In this document: positions 30,499 to 40,107 of the stretch, piece after piece
How the letters are laid out: every line of letters begins with the position of its first letter
Position numbering within the stretch: the first letter of the stretch is position 1
NCBI GenBank assembly: GCA_046715035.1
Contig: JBKJZR010000168.1
Coordinates: 1 to 43,876, forward strand
Direction of reading: 5' to 3'
Source: PALSA-1004 sp046715035
Lineage (GTDB): Bacteria; Pseudomonadota; Gammaproteobacteria; Burkholderiales; SG8-41
Length of the DNA stretch: 43,876 nt
The notes under the pieces: model-generated
Database searches by the model: none
Told to the model about the DNA's origin: nothing
The model's input: the letters and a program-made list of their open reading frames with translations, nothing else
Position numbers and translations under genes: made by a program

Positions 30499-32433
30499 TC
30501 AGCCTCCCGGTTCGTCCAACGGCCTGTCGGCGCTGCGCGGGCGCGGTGCAATGATGCCGATGCGCTCCTTGAGCGTAATCATGGACTGGCCGAACAGCTG
30601 GCCATAGTAGGTGGCATTGCTCATCACTTTCTTGACGTAATCGCGCGTCTCGTTGAACGGTATGCTTTCGGTATAGATCGCGGCCTCCATCGGTCCCTCG
30701 CCGCGCCAGGCGCGAGCGCGGCCCGGGCCGGCATTGTAGGCGGCAGATGCGAGCACCGGATGATTGTCGAGCGTTTCGAGCACGTGTTTCATATACCACG
30801 TGCCGAGATTGATGTTGGTCTCGATCTCGTTGGTCTGCGCACCGCTGAAGTTCCTGAGGCCGAGCTTTTGCGCCACCCAGCGAGCGGTGGCGGGCATGAG
30901 CTGCATCAGCCCGCTCGCACCCGCGCTCGACTTCGCGTTGGCGATAAAGCGGCTTTCCTGACGGATGAGGCCATGAACCCACGCTTCGTCCAGTCGCTGC
31001 TGGCCGGCGTAGTCCTTCGTCACTTCGCGATAGGGCGCCAGGTAGCGCATGCTGAAATCATGCAGCTCGCGAGTGCGATCGGCCGTGTTGATCGCGCGAT
31101 CGTAAAGATCGTTGCGACGGGCGAGCTCCGCCGCCGCCAGCAGCTCCTTGTCGTCGAGGCCGCGGATCGTCCAGTTCCACTCGCGGTTGCCTTCGAAGCG
31201 CAGGTTCAGCCGATAAAACGCCAGCGCGCGCTGGAGCCCGGGGAGCCTGCCGATCGCCTGCACTTCCTCCCTGGAGGGTTTATAGGTCGCGGGCGGCGCC
31301 TGATTGCGCAGGCCCAGTTCTTCCGCCGCGAGCTGGCCATAGAAGCTGTACTCCGCAGCCAGCGGTGTAAGCAGTGCTTGCGCCTCGGCCGGACGCCCCT
31401 GTGTTTTCAGCGCTCGCGCTTTCCAGTATCGCCACGCGGGATCCTGCGCCTCCTTGGCCGACATCGCGTCGATCCCCGTCAGGACATCGCCCCAGCTGCG
31501 CGCGCGCAGCGCCGTGCGCACCTTCCACGCCAGCTGAAAATCGGCAAGATCGCCGGCCTGCGCAAACCAGCGCAGTGCGCTCGGATCGTGGCGTTGCGCG
31601 CCATTTAGCGCTATCAGCCCCCACACGTAGCCGCGCTCGGCTACGCTGAAGCGCTCGCTGAGCTTCACCCATTGTTGCGCCGCCAGCTGCGGGGACGTGC
31701 GCGCGAGCCGGTGGACGGCGAACATCACCGTCTCGCGCCCGGCACGCGACTGGAGGTTGTAGGTTTTCTTGTCGAGATAGGCCTGCGCATTGACCGCAAT
31801 CGAGGCCAGGGCCTGCGGGTCGGGCTGCTCGCCCGCGGGCAGGAACTCGGCCACGCGACGCGCGACGCCGGTATTTCCCGACTCGAGCGCGAGCCGGATG
31901 CGCGTCCAGACATCGTCTGCGGACAACCGCCTGCGCTCCGCCAGCCCATTGAAAACTACGTTGCAGCTCTCGGGTAGCTCGCGCCCCGAAAACCACAGCG
32001 TGCGCGCATGGCTGAGCGCTTCCGAGCCCCCGGCGCGCAGCCGGCTCTGCAGCGAATAACACAATAGCTCGGTATCTTCGGCAGTCAGCTGGGGGTATTC
32101 CGCATCGAAGAGCTCCCATTGCTGCTTCATGCCCAGCAGCTTGAGCCAGTCAGCGCGCAGACGATCGGCGAGCGGCCCGTCCTTAAGGCGCTCGATCGTC
32201 GCACTGATTTCGGCAGGGGCAGCGCTGTCGAGCCGGAGCTTCAACAGCCAGTAGGCGACGTAAGGCTCGAGCACGTGTTCGTTCAGGGCCCGGGCATAGC
32301 GTTCGAGCTTGACGAGATCGCCGGCGCGGAACGCATCGCGTGCCACGAGAAAGTTGTCGTCCTGACCGGCGGCATGGCCCGGCAGCGCCAACCACGCCCA
32401 GCCAACCATCGCAATGATGCAGAAGTGTTTCAC
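30499..32433 (-). CDS. slt: Soluble lytic murein transglycosylase (Slt70 type)
   Basis: 644 residues from GTG 32433, with a signal peptide (about 1-23, HAAGQ). A long alpha-helical superhelical region (about 25-450) carries the U- and L-domains of Slt70. The C-terminal SLT catalytic domain has Glu493 in LIRQESRF, followed by AKSSAGASGLMQLMPATA and NINLGTWYM. The enzyme cleaves the MurNAc-GlcNAc bond of peptidoglycan in the periplasm, forming 1,6-anhydro ends. Length and domain order match E. coli Slt (about 645). It heads a minus-strand run with the NDUFA9-like, GST and cca genes. Confidence 0.95.
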   Translation of the reverse strand: MKHFCIIAMVGWAWLALPGHAAGQDDNFLVARDAFRAGDLVKLERYARALNEHVLEPYVAYWLLKLRLDSAAPAEISATIERLKDGPLADRLRADWLKLLGMKQQWELFDAEYPQLTAEDTELLCYSLQSRLRAGGSEALSHARTLWFSGRELPESCNVVFNGLAERRRLSADDVWTRIRLALESGNTGVARRVAEFLPAGEQPDPQALASIAVNAQAYLDKKTYNLQSRAGRETVMFAVHRLARTSPQLAAQQWVKLSERFSVAERGYVWGLIALNGAQRHDPSALRWFAQAGDLADFQLAWKVRTALRARSWGDVLTGIDAMSAKEAQDPAWRYWKARALKTQGRPAEAQALLTPLAAEYSFYGQLAAEELGLRNQAPPATYKPSREEVQAIGRLPGLQRALAFYRLNLRFEGNREWNWTIRGLDDKELLAAAELARRNDLYDRAINTADRTRELHDFSMRYLAPYREVTKDYAGQQRLDEAWVHGLIRQESRFIANAKSSAGASGLMQLMPATARWVAQKLGLRNFSGAQTNEIETNINLGTWYMKHVLETLDNHPVLASAAYNAGPGRARAWRGEGPMEAAIYTESIPFNETRDYVKKVMSNATYYGQLFGQSMITLKERIGIIAPRPRSADRPLDEPGG

Positions 32434-32614
32434 AGGTACTTAATTCTAACGGTTTTTTGGCGGCGCTCTGCCAGCAATTCGACGGTATAAAGCAGCATAG
32501 CTACGCCAACGGCCCAAAGCGCGGCGCAGATGACAACGGCAGGGTCGGTGACATGCGGTGCCGGCTTTCTGCTGGCGGTCGCTGACTGCGCGGTACACCT
32601 GTGAACGGCCGCCG

Positions 32615-34126
32615 CTAACCGAGAAACAGGCGGTAGGCGGGATTGCGCGTCTCGTCCGAATACGGGTAACCGACCCTGGCCAGAAACGCTTTGTACTTGG
32701 ACTTGTCGCCCGGCGGGACCTGCATGCCCACCAGCACGCGCCCATAGTCCGCACCGTGATTGCGGTAATGAAAAAGGCTGATGTTCCAGCCATGCTGCAT
32801 GCTGTTGAGAAACTTGAGCAGGGCGCCGGGTCGCTCGGGAAACTCGAAGCGGTAGAGTATCTCGTGCTCGACGGCCGGGGCGTGTCCGCCGACCAGATGG
32901 CGCACGTGCAACTTGGCGAGCTCATTGTCACTCAGGTCCAGCGCGTGCAGGCCCTGCCTGCGCAGGGCGCGCACCAGCCGCGCGGTCTCCGCGCTGTCGT
33001 GCACCTGCACCCCGACGAATACATGCGCCGCGCGGCTGTCCGCGTAGCGATAGTTGAACTCGGTCACGTTGCGCGGCCCGAGCAGGGAGCAGAACTTGCG
33101 GAAACTGCCGGGCTGCTCGGGGATGGTGACCGCCAGCACCGCCTCGCGCTTCTCGCCCAGCTCGGCCTCCTCGGCGATGAAGCGCAGCCGGTCGAAATTC
33201 ATGTTCGCGCCGCAGGCCACCGCCACCAGCGTCTTGCCACGCACCCCGCGGCGCGCGACCCACGCCTTGGCCCCCGCGATCGCCAGCGCTCCGGCGGGCT
33301 CGAGAATCGCGCGCGTGTCCTCGAAGACGTCCTTGATCGCGGCGCAGATCGCATCCGTGTCGACCCGCACGACCTCGTCGACCAGCTCGCGGCAGATGCG
33401 GAAAGTCTCCACGCCGACCTGCCTGACCGCGACGCCGTCGGCAAACAAGCCCACCTGCTCGAGCCGCACGCGCCTGCCGGCCTTGAGCGAGCGGTACATC
33501 GCGTCGGCATCGACGGGTTCGACGCCGATCACCTTGATCTCGGGGCGCAGGCGCTTCGTGTAAGCGGCAATGCCGGAGATCAGCCCGCCGCCACCGATGG
33601 CCACGAATATCGCGTCGATCCTGCGCTGCGTCTGTCGCAGAATTTCCATCGCGATCGTACCCTGTCCGGCGATCACGTCCGGGTCGTCGTAAGGGTGCAC
33701 GAACGTGAGCTTGTGCCGCCGCGCGAGCAGGCGCGAATGCGCGTACGCCGCATCGTAAGAATCGCCTTCGAGCACGACCTTCGCGCCACGCGCCGCCACG
33801 GCGCTGATCTTGATCTGCGGGGTCGTGATCGGCATCACGATGGTGGCGCGGCATTTCAGCTTCTGCGCCGCAAGCGCCACTCCCTGGGCATGGTTGCCTG
33901 CCGAAGCAGCGATCACGCCGCGAGCGAGCGCCGCGGGAGAGAGCCGGACCATCTTGTTATAGGCGCCACGCAGCTTGAACGAGAATATCGGCTGCATGTC
34001 CTCGCGTTTCAGCAGCAGGGTATTGTTCAGCCGCGCGGAGAGATTGGGAGCGCGCTCGAGCGGAGATTCGATGGCGACATCGTAAACGCGCGCCTTGAGT
34101 ATGCGCTCCAGGTAATCGATCTTCAT
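32615..34126 (-). CDS. ilvA: Threonine ammonia-lyase, biosynthetic
   Basis: 503 residues. The PLP domain has Lys51 in FSFKLRGAYNKM, the SAGNHAQGVA loop and the phosphate-binding GGGGLISGIA. Two ACT-like regulatory domains follow (about 330-410 and 420-503; FPERPGALLKFL is in the second). These bind isoleucine and valine in the biosynthetic type. The enzyme converts threonine to 2-oxobutanoate and ammonia, the first step to isoleucine. It is divergent from rpiA and separated by 181 nt from slt downstream, in which I see no clear terminator. Confidence 0.97.
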   Translation of the reverse strand: MKIDYLERILKARVYDVAIESPLERAPNLSARLNNTLLLKREDMQPIFSFKLRGAYNKMVRLSPAALARGVIAASAGNHAQGVALAAQKLKCRATIVMPITTPQIKISAVAARGAKVVLEGDSYDAAYAHSRLLARRHKLTFVHPYDDPDVIAGQGTIAMEILRQTQRRIDAIFVAIGGGGLISGIAAYTKRLRPEIKVIGVEPVDADAMYRSLKAGRRVRLEQVGLFADGVAVRQVGVETFRICRELVDEVVRVDTDAICAAIKDVFEDTRAILEPAGALAIAGAKAWVARRGVRGKTLVAVACGANMNFDRLRFIAEEAELGEKREAVLAVTIPEQPGSFRKFCSLLGPRNVTEFNYRYADSRAAHVFVGVQVHDSAETARLVRALRRQGLHALDLSDNELAKLHVRHLVGGHAPAVEHEILYRFEFPERPGALLKFLNSMQHGWNISLFHYRNHGADYGRVLVGMQVPPGDKSKYKAFLARVGYPYSDETRNPAYRLFLG

Positions 34127-34296
34127 TCGGTTGCAACGGGCAGCGGTGGAGCTAGAGAGTAGCAGGGTCGGACGCTTTTTACCACGCGCGGCCCCCTCCC
34201 TGATGGGGGGTACGCGGCTCGTCGGCGCGCGCCGGCGTGTACCTGCTTGGAGGCGCGCGGGTTTACCGTCGCTCGCATAGCGATTACCATGGCCGC

Positions 34297-34956
34297 ATGA
34301 CCCAGGAGCAAATGAAGCAGGCTGCCGCGAGGGCTGCGCTCGCTTACGTGCCGGCGGGGAGCATCGTCGGCGTAGGCACCGGCTCGACTGCGAATTTCTT
34401 CATCGATGAGCTCGCACGCATCCGCAGCCGCTTCGATGGCGCGGTGGCGAGCTCGGCAGCGACGGCGCAGCGGCTCCAGCGCTGCGGTATCGAGGTCCAC
34501 GATCTGAACAGCGTCGATGAGCTGCCGGTCTACGTCGACGGCGCCGACGAGATCACGCACCATCTAACGATGATCAAGGGCGGCGGCGGCGCGCTCACGC
34601 GCGAGAAGATCGTCGCTGCGGTGGCGGCAAAGTTCGTCTGCATCGGCGACGAATCCAAACTCGTCGACGTGCTCGGCAGGTTCCCGCTTCCTGTAGAGGT
34701 CATTCCGATGGCGCGATCCTATGTCGCGCGCGAGCTGGTCAAGCTCGGCGGACAGCCGGCGCTGCGCGCGGGATACACCACCGATAACGGCAATCTCATC
34801 CTCGACGTGCACAAGTTGCAGATCGTGAAACCCCTGGAGCTGGAGAGCACGCTGAACCAGATCGTCGGCGTGGTTGCGAGCGGGCTGTTTGCACGCCGCG
34901 GCGCAGACGTGCTGCTGCTCGGCACCGCTGCGGGGGTGCAGACGCTGACCCGCTGA
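34297..34956 (+). CDS. rpiA: Ribose-5-phosphate isomerase A
   Basis: 219 residues from ATG 34297; an upstream opening at 34237 adds 20 unrelated residues and is rejected. The family motifs are present: GVGTGSTANFFID near 28-40, VDGADEI around 86-92 and KGGGGALTREKIV near 99-111 with the catalytic acid and Lys. The enzyme interconverts ribose 5-phosphate and ribulose 5-phosphate in the pentose phosphate pathway. The length matches the family. It ends 73 nt before phoU, and a separate promoter between them is likely. Confidence 0.97.
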   Translation: MTQEQMKQAAARAALAYVPAGSIVGVGTGSTANFFIDELARIRSRFDGAVASSAATAQRLQRCGIEVHDLNSVDELPVYVDGADEITHHLTMIKGGGGALTREKIVAAVAAKFVCIGDESKLVDVLGRFPLPVEVIPMARSYVARELVKLGGQPALRAGYTTDNGNLILDVHKLQIVKPLELESTLNQIVGVVASGLFARRGADVLLLGTAAGVQTLTR

Positions 34957-34961
34957 GCGTG

Positions 34962-35005
34962 TGTCATGATTGCGCAACATGTTTGTCACAATCCGCTGTT
35001 AGACT
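34962..35005 (+). promoter_or_regulatory. Candidate phoU promoter with possible PhoB-box half-sites
   Basis: TGTCAT (34962-34967) and TGTCAC (34984-34989) are 22 bp apart, two turns of the 11-bp PhoB repeat period, though the middle unit is not conserved. A -10-like TAGACT lies 10 bp further on (35000-35005), the distance at which a Pho box replaces the -35. AGGAG for phoU is at 35019-35023. The fit is partial, so the call rests on context as much as sequence. Confidence 0.35.
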
Positions 35006-35029
35006 TTTCCTTCTGCACAGGAGCCGAGG

Positions 35030-35746
35030 ATGCCCAGCTCAGAACACACCTCCAAGAAATTCGATGCCGAGCTCGAAGCGGTGCGCGCCCGCGTGCTGCA
35101 GATGGGTGGCATCGTCGAGGACCAGATCGTGCGCGGTCTCGATGCGCTGGCCAAAGGCGACACGGCATTGGCGGCGCGCGTGGTCGAGGATGATCATCGT
35201 GTCAACGCGCTCGAAGTGGCGATCGACGAGGATTGCAGCACCATCATCGCACGCCGCCAGCCGGCGGCCGGCGATCTGCGCATGCTGCTGATGATCGTCA
35301 AGACCATAACCGACCTCGAGCGCATCGGCGACGAGGCCGCTAAAATTGCGCGCATGACGCAGCGCATCTATGAATCGGACCGCCACCACATACCGCGGTC
35401 GACCGAAGTAAAACACGTGGCCGACATCGCGCTCGGCATGCTGCGCAATTCACTCGATGCATTTGCCCGCCTCGACCTGACGATCGCCGCCAAGGTCGTG
35501 CGCCAGGACGAGCAGGTCGACGACGAGTTTCGGCTCATTATTCGTCAGCTGATCACGTTCATGATGGAGGATCCCCGCACGATCTCGCATGCGCTCGAGA
35601 TTCTGTTTATCGCCAAGGCGGTCGAGCGCATCGGCGATCATGCGAAGAACATGTCCGAATACGTCGTCTATATGGTCAAGGGCAAGGACGTGCGGCACAC
35701 CGGGGTCGAAGCGATCGAGCGCGAAGCCCTGACCGCGCACCCGTGA
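35030..35746 (+). CDS. phoU: Phosphate signalling regulator PhoU
   Basis: 238 residues forming two homologous three-helix bundles. The metal-binding signature E/DxxxD appears in each half: TITDLERIGDEAAKIA (about 92-107) and AKAVERIGDHAKNMSE (about 194-209). PhoU links the Pst phosphate transporter to the PhoR/PhoB two-component system and keeps the Pho regulon off when phosphate is sufficient. No pst genes are in the window. Instead it pairs with ppx, a polyphosphate-degrading enzyme, 100 nt downstream. Length is normal. Confidence 0.96.
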   Translation: MPSSEHTSKKFDAELEAVRARVLQMGGIVEDQIVRGLDALAKGDTALAARVVEDDHRVNALEVAIDEDCSTIIARRQPAAGDLRMLLMIVKTITDLERIGDEAAKIARMTQRIYESDRHHIPRSTEVKHVADIALGMLRNSLDAFARLDLTIAAKVVRQDEQVDDEFRLIIRQLITFMMEDPRTISHALEILFIAKAVERIGDHAKNMSEYVVYMVKGKDVRHTGVEAIEREALTAHP

Positions 35747-35784
35747 CGCGGCAAGAATCCGTAGCTTCGATATACAAGATTACC

Positions 35785-35790
35785 TATACT
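35785..35790 (+). promoter_or_regulatory. -10-like box before ppx
   Basis: TATACT at 35785-35790 sits in the AT-rich part of the phoU-ppx gap, 56 nt before the ppx ATG. The -35 region shows no good match, so this is a weak promoter candidate. It would allow ppx to be expressed apart from phoU. Confidence 0.3.
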
Positions 35791-35846
35791 AAGAGCCGAA
35801 CCTGACCAGACACTGCGCACGATAACTGCGGGCCGATGACTCAATA

Positions 35847-37367
35847 ATGGCGGTCTATTCCACCCTCGCCGCGGTCGATCTCGGATCGAACTCCTTCCAC
35901 TTGCAGGCCGCCCGCGTCGTCGGCGACCAGATCTATCCCCTCGATGCACTGCGTGAGCCCATCCGGCTGGGGGCAGGTCTTACCCGCGACAAGCGCCTCG
36001 ACGAAGACTCCCAGCAGCGCGCGCTCGACTGCCTGAAGCGGTTCGCCGAGCGGCTGCGCGGTTTCGATCCACACGCGGTGCGCGCGGTCGGCACCAACAC
36101 GCTGCGGGTCGCCAAGAACGCCGGCGGCTTCCTCAAGCAGGCGCAAGCCACGCTCGGGTTCCCGATCGAAGTCGTGGCGGGGCGCGAGGAAGCGCGCCTG
36201 ATCTATGTGGGGGTATCACACAGCTTGCCCGCGTCGAAGGACAAGCGCCTGGTCGTCGACATCGGCGGCGGCTCGACCGAGTTCATCATCGGGCGCGGAT
36301 TCAAGCCGCTCAAGCTGGAAAGCACGTACATGGGCTGTGTAAGCTACAGCCTCAAGTATTTTCCCGGCGGCAAAGTCACCAAGGCCGCGATGAAGGCCGC
36401 CGAGCTGGCGGCACGCAACGAGCTGCAGACCATCATCGCCGGCTTTGCCAAAGGCAACTGGCAGCATGCCGTGGGCTCGTCGGGGAGCGCACGCGCTCTC
36501 GCGGAAATACTCCAGCTCAACGGCTACGCCGAGGCCGGCATCACCCCCGGCGGCCTCGAGCGGCTGCGCTCGGCGATGATCAAGGCCGGCGACGTCGCAC
36601 GCCTCGACCTCGAGGGTTTGAAAAGCGACCGCATCCCCGTGCTGCCCGGCGGACTCGCGATCATGAGTGCCGCGCTGTCCGCGCTGGAGATCGAAGACAT
36701 GGTCGTGGCCGGCGGCTCGATGCGCCAGGGCATACTTTACGATCTGCTCGGCCGGTTCCAGCACCACGACATGCGTGATATCACCGTATCGCAGTTCATG
36801 CAGCGCTATCACATCGATTCCAGGCAGGCGCGGCGCGTCGCGAGCCTCGCGCTGACCCTATATCGCAGCTTTACCGCCGGCACCGACGATGTCGACGAGT
36901 CTGCGCCGCATTACATCTCATGGGCAGCCAAGCTGCACGAGATCGGCATCTCGGTCGCTTACAGCGGCTATCACAAGCACTCCGCCTACATCGTCCAGAA
37001 TGCCGACATGCCGGGGTTTTCAAAAATGGAGCAATGGCGGCTCGCCACGCTGCTGCGCGCCCACCGCCGTTCTCTGAAGAAGATATTCACGCGCGACGTC
37101 GAGGTGATCGACTGGCGCATGGTGATGGCGTTGCGGTTAGCGGCGCTCATTTACCGCAGCCGGGCCGACGTGGCATTGCCCGAAATCGAAGCCAGAGTCC
37201 AGGGCCATACCCTCCGCCTCGCCCTGGACCGGGAGTGGCTGGCGCAAAACCCGTTGACCGTGACCGCGCTCCACGAAGAAATCGAGGATTGGAACGCCAT
37301 CGACTACAAGCTCGACATCAAGTCGCTGCGCGAGCTGGAAGCAAGCCTGGAAGCGCAGGCGGCATGA
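35847..37367 (+). CDS. ppx: Exopolyphosphatase (Ppx/GppA family)
   Basis: 506 residues. The actin-like ATPase fold shows VDLGSNSFHL at 8-17 and the phosphate-2 loop DIGGGSTEFIIGR around 138-150. The catalytic Glu of this family lies in the GREEARLIYVG segment. A C-terminal HD-like helical part (from about 310) completes the long Ppx form. It releases phosphate from the ends of polyphosphate; pppGpp hydrolysis is the related GppA activity and cannot be excluded. The neighbours phoU and, convergently, ppk support polyphosphate turnover as the role. Confidence 0.93.
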   Translation: MAVYSTLAAVDLGSNSFHLQAARVVGDQIYPLDALREPIRLGAGLTRDKRLDEDSQQRALDCLKRFAERLRGFDPHAVRAVGTNTLRVAKNAGGFLKQAQATLGFPIEVVAGREEARLIYVGVSHSLPASKDKRLVVDIGGGSTEFIIGRGFKPLKLESTYMGCVSYSLKYFPGGKVTKAAMKAAELAARNELQTIIAGFAKGNWQHAVGSSGSARALAEILQLNGYAEAGITPGGLERLRSAMIKAGDVARLDLEGLKSDRIPVLPGGLAIMSAALSALEIEDMVVAGGSMRQGILYDLLGRFQHHDMRDITVSQFMQRYHIDSRQARRVASLALTLYRSFTAGTDDVDESAPHYISWAAKLHEIGISVAYSGYHKHSAYIVQNADMPGFSKMEQWRLATLLRAHRRSLKKIFTRDVEVIDWRMVMALRLAALIYRSRADVALPEIEARVQGHTLRLALDREWLAQNPLTVTALHEEIEDWNAIDYKLDIKSLRELEASLEAQAA

Positions 37368-37370
37368 TCG

Positions 37371-37409
37371 AGGATCGAGGACTGAGGAGAAGGCGCAATC
37401 CTCGATCCT
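37371..37409. terminator. Hairpin between convergent ppx and sixA
   Basis: AGGATCGAGG (37371-37380) and CCTCGATCCT (37400-37409) form a perfect 10-bp stem with a 19-nt loop, exactly between the two convergent stop codons. No T-run follows on the plus strand beyond CTTTC, so it may be a weak bidirectional terminator. Confidence 0.5.
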
Positions 37410-37413
37410 GCTT

Positions 37414-37854
37414 TCATAGCAAATCCGGCGAAATCGCCGCCCGTAATCGGGCGCGTGTCGCGCGATGCGCAATCCAGACCACCGCGCCCTTTTCGATGCT
37501 CCACTGCTGGACGCTGCCGGTCAGCAATAAGGCCGCGACTTCGCCGAGTGTCGGCTGATGCCCGACGACCACAACGGTGCGGTCATCGCCCGACCAGCCG
37601 CACGCGACCAGTATCGCCTGTGCGGTCGCCGTCGTGCCGATGTCGTCGATCGTCCGGAAGTCGCGGGTCAGGGCCGCTGCGGTTTCCTGTGCGCGCCGGG
37701 CGGGGCTCACCAGCACCCCGGCCGCGTCGGGCAGATGGCGGCGCAGCCATTTGGCCATGCGCGCCGCCTGTTGGTGGCCCTTGGCGCTCAGCGGGCGCTC
37801 GCGATCGGGAGTGCCGTCCTTTGCATCAGCGTGACGCCATAGAATCAGATCCAT
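37414..37854 (-). CDS. sixA: SixA-type histidine phosphatase
   Basis: 146 residues of the histidine phosphatase superfamily. The N-terminal LWRHADA contains Arg7-His8, the phospho-acceptor pair. LVSPARRAQETA holds the second Arg, and VVVGHQPTLGEVA supplies the second catalytic His. SixA in E. coli removes phosphate from phosphohistidine in ArcB and in the nitrogen phosphotransferase system. The gene follows ppk by 63 nt on the same strand, so co-transcription with polyphosphate kinase is likely. Confidence 0.9.
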   Translation of the reverse strand: MDLILWRHADAKDGTPDRERPLSAKGHQQAARMAKWLRRHLPDAAGVLVSPARRAQETAAALTRDFRTIDDIGTTATAQAILVACGWSGDDRTVVVVGHQPTLGEVAALLLTGSVQQWSIEKGAVVWIAHRATRARLRAAISPDLL

Positions 37855-37917
37855 CGCCGCTCCTCAGCGCCTGTAACACAAACGCAGCTTCTTTACCCGT
37901 AACCGGTGGTTCGCGAC

Positions 37918-40002
37918 TCACTCCCCGCCCCGGGCCGCCAGCGCCTCGAGCAGCACCCGCTGCACATCACCGCGCTTGCCGCGCCTGCCTTTGCGGCGTT
38001 TGTATTGGCCGGACGCGTCCATCTCCCAGGCCTCGATGTCGTTCGCCAGAAATGGGCGCAGGCCCTCGCGGATCACACGCCGCTTGAGCCGCGCCTCGAG
38101 GACCGGAAAGCACACTTCGATGCGCCGGAAAAAATTGCGGTCCATCCAGTCGGCACTGGACAGGTAAACATCCTCGGCACCGCCGTTGTAGAAGTAAAAA
38201 ACCCGCGTGTGCTCCAGAAAGCGGCCGAGCACGGAGCGCACGCGGATATTCTCCGAAACGCCGGGTATGCCGGGCCGCAACGCACACACGCCGCGCACGA
38301 TCAGCTCGATCCTGACGCCGGCCTGCGACGCCTCATAGAGGGCGGCGATGATCTCGGGCTCGAGCAGCGCGTTCATCTTGGCGATGATGCGTGCCTTGCC
38401 ACCGCCGGCCGCAATCCTGGTTTCGTTGTGGATGGCTTTCACGCTGCGCTGGTGCAGGGTGAACGGCGCCTGCCACAGGTGCCTGAGCTTCATCGCCTTG
38501 CCGAGGCCCGTCAGCTGCATAAACACCTCGTTCACGTCCGAGCAGACTTCGTCGTTGCAGGTGAAAAGCCCGAAATCCGTATAGAGCGTCGCCGTGCGCG
38601 AATGGTAATTGCCGGTCGAGAGGTGCACATAACGTCTCAGCACCCGCTCTTCGCGCCGCACCACCAGCGCCATTTTAGCGTGCGTCTTGTGCCCTACGAC
38701 GCCATAGATCACGTGCGCGCCGACTTCCTCGAGCCGCTGCGCCCAGTTGATGTTCGCCTCCTCGTCGAACCGCGCCATCAGTTCGAGGATGACGGTCACC
38801 GCCTTGCCGTTGCGCGCGGCGGAAATCAGCAGGTCCATCATCTGCGACTGGGCGCCGGTGCGGTAGACGGTCTGCTTGATCGCGACGACCTGCGGATCGT
38901 TGGCCGCCTGCTCGATGAAGTTGACCACGGGCAGGAAGGATTGATACGGATGGTGCAGCAGGATGTCGCCCCGCCGAATGCAATCGAAGATGTTCGGGAA
39001 GCGCGTCAGCTCGCGCGGGATGCCGGGGACAAACGGCGGAAATTTCAGCTCGGCGCGATCGACCTGCTCCGGAATCTGGATCAGCCGCACGAGGTTGACC
39101 GGACCATTGACCTGATAGAGGTCTTCGTGCGTCAGATTGAATTGCTGCAGCAACGCTTCCGCCATGCGCGGTGAGCACGAATCCGCGACTTCGAGTCGCA
39201 CGCTGTCGCCAAAGTGGCGTTGCAACAGCTCGCCCTGCAGCGCCTTGCGCAGGCTCTTCAGCTCGCGCAGCTCCTCCTCGTCGATGTAAAGATCGCTGTT
39301 GCGGGTAAGCTGAAACTGATAACAGCCCAGCACCGTCATTCCCGGAAACAGCTCCTCGACATGGGCATGCAGGATCGATGACAGGAACACGAAACCGTGC
39401 TCGCAGCCGGATATCGGGCGCGGCAGCGCAATGACGCGCGGCAGCACCCGCGGCGCCTGTACGATAGCCATGCTCGATTTGCGGCCGAAGGCATCCTTGC
39501 CCGCGAGCTCGACCACGAAATTGAGGCTCTTGTTCAGGAGCCGCGGAAACGGATGCGCGGAATCGAGGCCGATCGGCGTGAGCACGGGCATCAGCTCGCG
39601 GAAGAAATATTCCTTGACCCAATCTTTCAGCGCGGCGTGCCACTTGTTGCGGCGCAGAAACCGGATGCCCTCGGTGGCGAGCTGCGGCAGGATGTCGTCG
39701 TTGAGCACCTGGTACTGGCGCGCCACCAGCTCCTGGGTGCGGCGCGAGACCTCGCGAAAAACCTGGCGCGGTGAAATACCGTCCGGCCCGCTGGGCGCGT
39801 TGGCGGCGATCTCTTCCTTAAGACCCGCAACGCGGATCTCGAAAAATTCGTCGAGGTTGCTGTCGACGATGCACAAAAATCGCAGACGCTCGAGCGCGGG
39901 AACGGTGCGATCCTCGGCGAGGCCCAGTACGCGGCGGTTGAATGCGAGCTGGCCGAGCTCGCGATTGAGATAGAGATCGGATGCGACGTGACGTTTGGCC
40001 AT
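37918..40002 (-). CDS. ppk: Polyphosphate kinase 1
   Basis: 694 residues, the normal size for PPK1. Domain order is N (DLYLNRELGQLAFNRRVL), head, and the two catalytic C domains. The autophosphorylated histidine is His467 in STGNYHSRTATLYTDFG, and a second conserved region lies at GRFLEHTRVFYF. The enzyme reversibly makes long-chain polyphosphate from ATP at the inner membrane. The last 25 residues are rich in Arg, Gly and Lys (KRRKGRRGKRGD), a basic tail that may contact polyphosphate. It lies downstream of yggX and upstream of sixA. Confidence 0.97.
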   Translation of the reverse strand: MAKRHVASDLYLNRELGQLAFNRRVLGLAEDRTVPALERLRFLCIVDSNLDEFFEIRVAGLKEEIAANAPSGPDGISPRQVFREVSRRTQELVARQYQVLNDDILPQLATEGIRFLRRNKWHAALKDWVKEYFFRELMPVLTPIGLDSAHPFPRLLNKSLNFVVELAGKDAFGRKSSMAIVQAPRVLPRVIALPRPISGCEHGFVFLSSILHAHVEELFPGMTVLGCYQFQLTRNSDLYIDEEELRELKSLRKALQGELLQRHFGDSVRLEVADSCSPRMAEALLQQFNLTHEDLYQVNGPVNLVRLIQIPEQVDRAELKFPPFVPGIPRELTRFPNIFDCIRRGDILLHHPYQSFLPVVNFIEQAANDPQVVAIKQTVYRTGAQSQMMDLLISAARNGKAVTVILELMARFDEEANINWAQRLEEVGAHVIYGVVGHKTHAKMALVVRREERVLRRYVHLSTGNYHSRTATLYTDFGLFTCNDEVCSDVNEVFMQLTGLGKAMKLRHLWQAPFTLHQRSVKAIHNETRIAAGGGKARIIAKMNALLEPEIIAALYEASQAGVRIELIVRGVCALRPGIPGVSENIRVRSVLGRFLEHTRVFYFYNGGAEDVYLSSADWMDRNFFRRIEVCFPVLEARLKRRVIREGLRPFLANDIEAWEMDASGQYKRRKGRRGKRGDVQRVLLEALAARGGE

Positions 40003-40107
40003 GCGATGCTTCAGTTCGAAGCCTTGGAGCGCCGGTCCCGTGCTGCGGGCCGAGAGCGAGGCGCAGACGCTCGGTCTTTGCCGCCGCCAGCGGCCGGGCA
40101 GCCGGGA

